From an uncultured Bacillota bacterium (GTDB lineage Bacteria; Bacillota; Clostridia; Oscillospirales; Oscillospiraceae): 10,671 nucleotides of DNA. The notes beneath the pieces were generated by a model that had not been told where the DNA came from, searched no databases, and was given only the letters and a program-made list of their open reading frames with translations. The first letter of the stretch is position 1; every line of letters begins with the position of its first letter. This document shows, piece by piece, positions 5,838-10,671 of this stretch. The position numbers and the translations under genes were made by a program. The DNA lies in assembly GCA_937890735.1 (NCBI GenBank), contig CALACZ010000091.1, positions 1 to 10,671 on the forward strand, in the 5' to 3' direction.

Positions 5838-6862
5838 GCCATTACTTTACGGAAAATGAAGCAGATCGTGCCAGCTGCCGCGTAAAGCACCGCGAGGCGC
5901 AGCGCATTTTGCCGGTCTGCAAACAGAAACAGACCAGCCGGAACGCTCAGGGCGGCTGCGATCGCGCCCTGTAAGAGCTTTGCGCGCAGGTAGCCGCGCA
6001 CGCGCAGCCCCGCGTCCTGCATGACGCTTGCCACCTGCGCCGCCACGCCCACGCCGCCGAATGCGAGGAAAAACGAGCACAGCGCGAATGCGCTCACGCG
6101 CGGCAGCGCCGCCTGCGCGAGCAGAGCCGTGCCGCCGCTCAGTTCGAGTACGCCGGAGAGGAAAATGCGCAGCACTGTCGGCGTTTCGGCGGGCATGATC
6201 GTATCCAGCGCGCCGCAGAGCACGCGGAACGTTACCACAATCAGGCACACCGAGAGCGACACGCGCCCGGCGGTCTTGACGGCACGGGTGAACGCGGCGG
6301 AAAAGGGGAGCGGCGGCGCGGCATTCGCTCTTGCGGCAGCGGCTTGCGGTCGCGGCGCATGGTCGCGCAGGATCACGCCCAGCAGCACCGCCGACGTGAG
6401 CTGGCATAGCCACAGCGCAAGACCTGCGCCCGCGCTTCCGAAAATGCCCGCGCCCGCCATCGAAAAGACAAAGCCCGGACCGGCGTTGTTGGAGATGCGT
6501 GCCAGATGCTCCGCCTCCGCAGCGGAGAGTCTGCCGTCCCGATAGCCCTCCGCCGCGCCCTGCGCCCCGGCGGGGTAGCCGCCGAGCAGCCCCGCCGCCC
6601 ACACCGCCGCGCCGTCCCGGCTCACGCCGAGCAGACGGGCAAGCGGCGCGCACACGGCGGCGGCAAATTTTTGCGTCAGCCCCAGTGCGTTCAGCATCCC
6701 CGTGCAGACGAAAAACGGGAACAGCGCCGGGAGCACCGCGCCCGCGCAGAGCGCCAGCCCCTCCGTCACCGCCTGCGCCGCCTGCTGCGGGCGCAGCAGC
6801 AAAAACGCCGCCCATCCGACAAGCAAAAACGCCTGCAAAATTCCGCGCAGCCGTGTTTTCAT
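5810..6862 (-). CDS. ylbJ: YlbJ-like sporulation integral membrane protein
   Basis: A polytopic membrane protein of 350 residues with about eight hydrophobic stretches. In Bacillus subtilis YlbJ is made in the mother cell under sigma-E and is needed for normal spore (cortex) formation. The family carries nucleoside-transporter-type gate domains. Seen here are the conserved loop GLLGGYPAGAQ (about 91-101), the ISNNAGPGFVF motif (about 123-133), which matches the CNN-x-GP-x-F signature of the family, and an internally similar second half with SGVLELSGGTALL and the AFGGVGVAAQ loop. The length is close to that usual for the family (around 350-400). I chose the ATG at 6862 because GAGGTGG lies 5 bases upstream. 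The frame is open to 6919 but the extra residues are not membrane-like and overlap the promoter region. It is divergent from yqfC, another sporulation gene. Confidence 0.88.
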   Translation of the reverse strand: MKTRLRGILQAFLLVGWAAFLLLRPQQAAQAVTEGLALCAGAVLPALFPFFVCTGMLNALGLTQKFAAAVCAPLARLLGVSRDGAAVWAAGLLGGYPAGAQGAAEGYRDGRLSAAEAEHLARISNNAGPGFVFSMAGAGIFGSAGAGLALWLCQLTSAVLLGVILRDHAPRPQAAAARANAAPPLPFSAAFTRAVKTAGRVSLSVCLIVVTFRVLCGALDTIMPAETPTVLRIFLSGVLELSGGTALLAQAALPRVSAFALCSFFLAFGGVGVAAQVASVMQDAGLRVRGYLRAKLLQGAIAAALSVPAGLFLFADRQNALRLAVLYAAAGTICFIFRKVMAGNLRAKRV

Positions 6863-6880
6863 CCGCACCACCTCGGGACA

Positions 6881-6888
6881 AACGTATG
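6881..6888 (-). promoter_or_regulatory. Candidate sigma-E -10 element for the ylbJ-like gene
   Basis: CATACGTT on the minus strand (6888-6881) matches the Bacillus sigma-E -10 consensus CATACANT at all but one specified position. The -35 region 12-14 bases upstream is A/T-rich but a weak match. The start of transcription would be near 6874, giving a very short leader that begins at the Shine-Dalgarno. The assignment rests mainly on the known sigma-E control of ylbJ in Bacillus. Confidence 0.35.
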
Positions 6889-6896
6889 CCGGAGCG

Positions 6897-6924
6897 GAAA
6901 AATTTAGTCCCGGCGGCATAGGAT
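6897..6924 (+). promoter_or_regulatory. Candidate sigma-E promoter for yqfC-yqfD
   Basis: GAAAAAT (6897-6903), 13 bases, then CATAGGAT (6917-6924). The -10 keeps CATA and the final T of the sigma-E consensus CATACANT, and the -35 partly matches the G/T-A/C-ATATT consensus. The start of transcription would be near 6931, with the ribosome site GAGGTGG at 6935-6941. yqfC is in the sigma-E regulon of Bacillus subtilis. The match is weak and needs mapping. Confidence 0.33.
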
Positions 6925-6946
6925 AGAACGAAACGAGGTGGACAGG

Positions 6947-7228
6947 ATGAAGTTTGCAAAAAAGGCATTACAGGCAGTCTGTGCGCGGCTGGACGTGCCG
7001 GGCGAGGCGGCGGGCGCGCCGTGCGTGACGCTGTGCGGCTTTACCGAGTGCAGCGTGGACTGCCCGTGTACGATCGTGGAATATGAGCCGCACGAGATCG
7101 TCGCCGCGCTCGATGGCGGCGCGGTGAAGATCGAGGGCAGCGGTCTTGAGGTGCGCCAGATGCGGCGCGACCGGCTGTGTGTCACGGGGAAGATCCGCGC
7201 CGTGACGTATCTGGAGGGCGGCGTGTAA
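6947..7228 (+). CDS. yqfC: YqfC-like sporulation protein
   Basis: A 93-residue protein of the small YqfC family, encoded directly before yqfD in endospore formers. The central segment CVTLCGFTECSVDCPCTIVEYEPHEIV (split here only for naming) followed by VKIEGSGLEVRQM and the closing VTGKIRAVTYLEGG match the family: a predicted all-beta protein with the late L-x-V-x2-M-x-x-D and G-x-I-x2-V-x-Y patterns. No signal peptide or membrane segment is seen. I chose the ATG at 6947 (GAGGTGG 5 bases upstream) over an in-frame GTG at 6938 that overlaps the Shine-Dalgarno. The stop and the yqfD start share a base (TAATG), so the two are translationally coupled. Its molecular function is unknown; the Bacillus gene is under sigma-E in the mother cell. 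The protein is unusually Cys-rich for the family size. Confidence 0.87.
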   Translation: MKFAKKALQAVCARLDVPGEAAGAPCVTLCGFTECSVDCPCTIVEYEPHEIVAALDGGAVKIEGSGLEVRQMRRDRLCVTGKIRAVTYLEGGV

Positions 7229-8424
7229 TGTGGGGCGTTTTGTGGTATGTGCTCGGCTGCTGCCGCGTGCGCGTGACGGGCGCGAGCGTGCAGTGGGCGC
7301 TCAACGAATTTGCGCGGCGCGGCATCCCCGCGCGGAAAATTTGCCGCGTTGACGAGCTGCATCTGGAGGCGACCATTTTAACGCGAGACCTGCCGCGCGC
7401 GAGACTCGCTGCGCAGCGCGCCATGTGCTCGCTCGAGCCGGTCAGGCAGTGGGGGCTTGCGCGGACGCTCGCGCCGTTGAAAAAACGCTGGGGGCTGTGC
7501 GCGGCGCTGCTTCTTCTGGTGCTTGCCGCCGCGATCCTGCCGAGATTTGTCTGGTTTTACGAGGTCAGCGGCAACGAGCGCGTGCCCACGCAGAAGATCC
7601 TGCGCGAGCTCGACGCCATCGGCGTGGGCTTCGGCACATACGGACCGTCCATCAAGCCGCAGGAGGTCAAAAACCAGATGCTCTGCCGCATCCCGGAGCT
7701 GCAGTGGCTCACCATCCAGCAGAGCGGCGGCACGGCGGTGGTGGTCGTGCGCGAGCGCCCGGTGACCGAGCCGGTCAACGACCGGCGCACGGCGCGCAAC
7801 GTTGTCGCCAGCCGCGCGGGTGTGCTCACGCGGGTCGCGGTGTACGAGGGCGGAAGCCTCTGCAAGGTGGGCGATGTGGTGTCGGCGGGGCAGATGCTCG
7901 TCTCCGGCTATCTCGACTGGGGCTACAAGACGCAGGTCGTCGGGGCGCTGGCGGAAATTTACGCCGCGACGTGGCGCAAAAGCTGCACCGTTCTGCCCGA
8001 CACCGCGCTGCGCAAAGTGCCCACGGGGCAGACGAAGCGCAGCGTCAGTCTGATTTTTGGGCGCAGGCGCGTGAGCCTGACCGGCAGCTCCCGCGCGGGA
8101 GAAAACTGCGAGCGCACGACGCGGCGGATACAAATTGTTCTTCCGGGCGGGCATTTACTGCCGGTTGCTATTGAAATCAGCGAGCAAAACGTTTATGATA
8201 CAGAGGAAATGAAGGCGCGCGAGCCGAATGTGCGCGCACTTCTCGAGCGCGACGCCATCCGCCGCGCCCGGCAGGATATGATCGCCGGGACGATCACGAA
8301 AAGCCGCCTGACGCTGCGGCATGAGGGCGGCTGCTGGCGGCTGTACGCGGCTCTGGAGTGCGAGGAGATGATCGCCCGCATGGTAAACGCCGAGATTTTT
8401 AAGGACGGAATTGCGAATGATTGA
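7228..8424 (+). CDS. yqfD: YqfD sporulation membrane protein
   Basis: A 398-residue protein, close to the family's usual length. The N-terminal cytoplasmic part (1-87) includes VRVTGASVQWALNEFARRGI. One transmembrane helix lies at about 89-111 and a large C-terminal domain beyond it. Just after the helix, residues about 110-180 (FYEVSGNERVPTQKIL to VVVVRERP) have the pattern of an FtsQ/DivIB-type POTRA domain. The next part (GVLTRVAVYEGGSLCKVGDVVSAGQMLVSG, split by residues 195-225) resembles the lipoyl/hybrid hairpin of membrane-fusion adaptors. These likenesses are my reading; the family is named only as YqfD. It probably acts in the mother-cell membrane around the forespore. The ATG at 7228 overlaps the yqfC stop by one base, with GGAGGG upstream. 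The 3' end overlaps phoH by 8 bases. Confidence 0.92.
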   Translation: MWGVLWYVLGCCRVRVTGASVQWALNEFARRGIPARKICRVDELHLEATILTRDLPRARLAAQRAMCSLEPVRQWGLARTLAPLKKRWGLCAALLLLVLAAAILPRFVWFYEVSGNERVPTQKILRELDAIGVGFGTYGPSIKPQEVKNQMLCRIPELQWLTIQQSGGTAVVVVRERPVTEPVNDRRTARNVVASRAGVLTRVAVYEGGSLCKVGDVVSAGQMLVSGYLDWGYKTQVVGALAEIYAATWRKSCTVLPDTALRKVPTGQTKRSVSLIFGRRRVSLTGSSRAGENCERTTRRIQIVLPGGHLLPVAIEISEQNVYDTEEMKAREPNVRALLERDAIRRARQDMIAGTITKSRLTLRHEGGCWRLYAALECEEMIARMVNAEIFKDGIAND

Positions 8425-9424
8425 AAAGACCATCAATGCAGAACGTGTGGAATGCCTGATCGACGTATTCGGGTCGTTTGACGAAAATATCAAGCGCATC
8501 GAATCGGAGTTCGGCGTGCGCATCACGAACCGCGGCACGGAGCTGAAAATTCAGGGCGACGAGGAGGCGGCGGATCAGGGCGCGCGGGCGCTCGAGGCGC
8601 TGCTGTCGCTTGCCGCCAAGGGCGAGGATATTGACGAGCAGAAGGTGCGCTACCTCATCTCGCTCGTCAAGACCGGCAACGAGGACAAGGTCAGCCAGAT
8701 GGCGAAGGATGTCGTGTGCGTCACCGCGCGCGGCAAGCCCGTGAAGGCAAAGACCATCGGGCAGCAGAAATATCTGCGCGCCATCGAAAAAAATACCGTG
8801 ACCATCGGCGTCGGCCCTGCCGGCACGGGCAAGACGTATCTGGCGGTCGCCGAGGCGGTGAACGCCTTCCGCGCCAAGACCGTCAACCGCATCATCCTCA
8901 CGCGCCCCGCCGTGGAAGCGGGGGAGCGGCTGGGCTTTTTGCCGGGCGACCTGCAGAATAAGGTCGATCCGTACCTGCGCCCGCTCTATGATGCGCTGTT
9001 CGATATGTTAGGTCCTGAAACGTACAACAAGTATCTGGAACGCGGGAATATCGAGGTCGCGCCGCTGGCGTATATGCGCGGGCGGACGCTGGACGACAGC
9101 TTTATCATCCTCGACGAGGCGCAGAACACCACGCGCGAGCAGATGAAAATGTTCTTAACGCGCCTCGGCTTCGGCTCAAAGATCGTCATCACCGGCGACG
9201 TGACGCAGATCGACCTGCCGTCCGACAAGGTGAGCGGACTGAAAGAAGCGGTGCGTGTGCTGGAAAATATGGAGGACATCGCCATCTGCCGCCTGACGGG
9301 CGCGGACGTGGTGCGCCATCAGCTCGTGCAGCAGATCGTCGCCGCCTACGAGCGCTTTGAGCAGGCGCACCCGCAGCCGCCTGCTGCGCCGGGCAAAAAA
9401 TTCTCGTACACAAAGAGGAAATGA
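8417..9424 (+). CDS. phoH: PhoH-family ATPase (PhoH/PhoL)
   Basis: A cytoplasmic P-loop ATPase of 335 residues, resembling the helicase domain of superfamily 1 and linked in several bacteria to RNA and ribosome metabolism. The N-terminal region (about 1-70) reads like a KH-type RNA-binding fold (ENIKRIESEFGVRITNRGTELKIQG, positions 23-47). The ATPase core carries Walker A GPAGTGKT at 133-140, LTRPAVEAGERLGFLPGDL at about 161-179, Walker B FIILDEAQN at 229-237 and ITGDVTQIDLP at 258-268. The ATG at 8417 fits the usual PhoH N terminus. A TTG at 8411 has better spacing from AAGGA (5 bases against 11) and would add two residues. It overlaps yqfD by 8 bases and ends against ybeY, which fits the common phoH-ybeY functional pairing. 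The biochemical role is still debated. Confidence 0.95.
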   Translation: MIEKTINAERVECLIDVFGSFDENIKRIESEFGVRITNRGTELKIQGDEEAADQGARALEALLSLAAKGEDIDEQKVRYLISLVKTGNEDKVSQMAKDVVCVTARGKPVKAKTIGQQKYLRAIEKNTVTIGVGPAGTGKTYLAVAEAVNAFRAKTVNRIILTRPAVEAGERLGFLPGDLQNKVDPYLRPLYDALFDMLGPETYNKYLERGNIEVAPLAYMRGRTLDDSFIILDEAQNTTREQMKMFLTRLGFGSKIVITGDVTQIDLPSDKVSGLKEAVRVLENMEDIAICRLTGADVVRHQLVQQIVAAYERFEQAHPQPPAAPGKKFSYTKRK

Positions 9425-9426
9425 GC

Positions 9427-9924
9427 ATGGAGCATAAGATCGTCATTACCTGCGAAGAGCGCGGGCTGTGGAGTCTGCCGGTTAAAAAGCAGATCCGCAC
9501 CTGCATCCGCGCCGCGCTGAAGCTGGAAAAAATCAATGTGCCGTGTGAGATCAACGTCCTCATCTGCGGCGATGAGACCATCCGCGCGCTCAACCGCGAA
9601 ACGCGGCAGACCGACCGCGCGACGGACGTGCTGTCGTTCCCGATGTTCGAGCTGACGCCCGGGCAGCCGCCCGAGGACTGGACAGAGTACCGTGACCCCG
9701 GCACGGGGCTCGTGCCGCTGGGCGACATGGCGATCTCCTATGAGCGCGCCTGCGCGCAGGCAAAGGAATTTGGGCACAGCGCCGCGCGCGAGGTGGGGTA
9801 TCTGACCATCCACTCCGTGCTGCACCTGCTGGGCTATGACCATATGGACGAAGGCGCGATGAAGCGCCAGATGCGCGCCCGCGAGGAAGCAATCCTCGCG
9901 GAGGTCGCGCTGCCGAGAGACTGA
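9427..9924 (+). CDS. ybeY: Endoribonuclease YbeY (16S rRNA maturation)
   Basis: A zinc-dependent endoribonuclease of 165 residues used in 16S rRNA 3'-end maturation and 70S quality control. The metal site H-x3-H-x5-H is present as His129, His133 and His139 in TIHSVLHLLGYDHMDE. The upstream signatures LNRETRQTDRATDVLSFPMFE (in two parts, about 55-75) and LGDMAIS (99-105) are also typical. I chose the ATG at 9427 because GAGG is 8 bases upstream. The in-frame ATG at 9421, which overlaps the phoH stop (ATGA), is only 2 bases from that site. Between the DVLSFP and LGDMAIS motifs it has an insertion-like loop (about 76-96, EDWTEYRDPGTG), common in clostridial members. It lies between phoH and era, both tied to ribosome assembly. 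Confidence 0.95.
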   Translation: MEHKIVITCEERGLWSLPVKKQIRTCIRAALKLEKINVPCEINVLICGDETIRALNRETRQTDRATDVLSFPMFELTPGQPPEDWTEYRDPGTGLVPLGDMAISYERACAQAKEFGHSAAREVGYLTIHSVLHLLGYDHMDEGAMKRQMRAREEAILAEVALPRD

Positions 9925-9937
9925 GAGGTACGAACAA

Positions 9938-10671
9938 ATGACAACAAGATCCGCCATGATCACCATCGCCGGACGACCGAACGTCGGTAAATCGACGCTC
10001 ACAAACGCGCTGGCGGGCGAAAAGATCGCCATCGTGTCCCATAAGCCGCAGACGACGCGCAACCGCATCTGCGCCATCGTGAACCGGCAGGACTGCCAGC
10101 TCGTATTCGTCGATACGCCGGGCTTTCACCGCCCGCGCACGAAGCTCGGCGACTATATGGTGAACGTCGTGCGCCAGTCCGTTGCGGATGTGGACGCGGT
10201 CATCCTCATGGTCGAACCCATTGCCAACGTCGGCGAACAGGAGCAGGAGCTGCTGCGGCAGATCAAAGCCAACGGCGCGCCGTGCATTCTGGTCATCAAC
10301 AAGATCGACACCGTGGAAAAAGAAGCGCTGCTGGCGGTCATCGCCGCGTATCAGAGCGAGATGGACTTCGCCGCGGTGCTGCCCATCAGCGCCAAATGGC
10401 GCGACGGTGTGGCGCAGGTCCTGGAGGAGTGCGAAAAATTCGCGCAGCCCGGTCCGCAGTTTTTCCCGGACGATATGGTCACCGACCAGCCGGAAAAGCA
10501 GGTCATGGCGGAGATCATCCGCGAAAAGCTGCTGTGGAATCTGGAGCGCGAGATCCCGCACGGCACGGCGGTGGAGATCACGAAATTCTCCGAGCGCGAG
10601 GACGGCGTCATTGACATCGACGCGACCATCTACTGCGAAAAGGCGAGCCACAAGGGCATCATCATCGGCAA
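9938..10671 (+). CDS. era: GTPase Era, 3' end cut by window edge
   Basis: An essential GTPase that binds the 3' end of 16S rRNA and supports 30S subunit assembly. 244 residues are visible. The G motifs are in order: G1 GRPNVGKS at 12-19, the switch region PQTTRN at 37-42 (G2), G3 DTPG at 59-62, G4 NKID at 121-124 and G5 SAK at 151-153. The C-terminal KH domain follows and the window ends inside its RNA-binding loop (KGIIIG), so about 50-55 residues are missing from the usual near-300. The ATG at 9938 has GAGAGG about 9 bases upstream and follows the ybeY stop by 13 bases. Coupling with ybeY and phoH is typical of Firmicutes. Confidence 0.97.
   Translation, partial: MTTRSAMITIAGRPNVGKSTLTNALAGEKIAIVSHKPQTTRNRICAIVNRQDCQLVFVDTPGFHRPRTKLGDYMVNVVRQSVADVDAVILMVEPIANVGEQEQELLRQIKANGAPCILVINKIDTVEKEALLAVIAAYQSEMDFAAVLPISAKWRDGVAQVLEECEKFAQPGPQFFPDDMVTDQPEKQVMAEIIREKLLWNLEREIPHGTAVEITKFSEREDGVIDIDATIYCEKASHKGIIIG

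Noticed and set aside
6863..6919. N-terminal extension of the YlbJ-like protein to 6919
   Set aside because: The added residues would cover the divergent promoter gap and the Shine-Dalgarno of the ATG at 6862, and do not look like a family N terminus.
7425..8174. A 249-codon plus-strand frame inside yqfD
   Set aside because: Ala/Arg/Gly-rich alternate frame with no motif; yqfD explains the stretch fully.
9590..10651. A 353-codon minus-strand open frame opposite ybeY and era
   Set aside because: Shadow of two certain genes; the translation has no family features.
1..10671. CRISPR array, insertion sequence, prophage, tRNA or riboswitch
   Set aside because: No regular direct repeats, no transposase or integrase motifs, no cloverleaf-like sequence and no intergenic gap long enough for a riboswitch were seen.

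Overview
The window looks like a chromosomal segment from a GC-rich, Gram-positive, endospore-forming anaerobe of the Clostridia. An Oscillospiraceae-like gut lineage is my best guess. The support is a set of sporulation genes (ylbJ-, yqfC- and yqfD-like), a D,D-carboxypeptidase, a GerM-domain lipoprotein, strong GGAGG-type ribosome binding sites and the Firmicutes order yqfC-yqfD-phoH-ybeY-era. Gene packing is tight and no stretch over about 120 bases lacks a gene. I see no mobile element, CRISPR array, tRNA or rRNA.

Region 1 (1-1978, minus strand): a secreted, membrane-anchored D-Ala-D-Ala carboxypeptidase overlaps by a few bases a type 4 (Fe-S) uracil-DNA glycosylase that runs off the left edge. 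A near-consensus sigma-A promoter (TTGACA, 16 bases, TATAAT) on the minus strand drives the pair.

Region 2 (2119-5509, plus strand): a four-gene operon. A short ComEA-like helix-hairpin-helix membrane protein is coupled by an ATGA overlap to an OmpR-type response regulator. A sensor histidine kinase follows, and its 3' end overlaps a lipoprotein with two GerMN domains. The kinase/regulator/GerMN-lipoprotein order resembles the actinobacterial MtrA-MtrB-LpqB module and suggests envelope or sporulation control.

Region 3 (5528-6862, minus strand): a YlbJ-like sporulation membrane protein followed by an unrecognised 69-residue four-cysteine protein. A strong hairpin terminator sits at the point where this operon and region 2 converge.

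Region 4 (6947-10671, plus strand): yqfC, yqfD, phoH, ybeY and era as one compact operon linking sporulation proteins to RNA and ribosome maturation. Era is cut by the right edge inside its KH domain. The pgpH, dgkA and cdd genes found between phoH and era in Bacillus are absent here.

Most content is ordinary core genome. The parts most worth a second look are the comEA/two-component/GerMN operon, the small four-cysteine protein, and the symmetrical divergent control region between ylbJ and yqfC. I did not find convincing evidence of a wholly new system.
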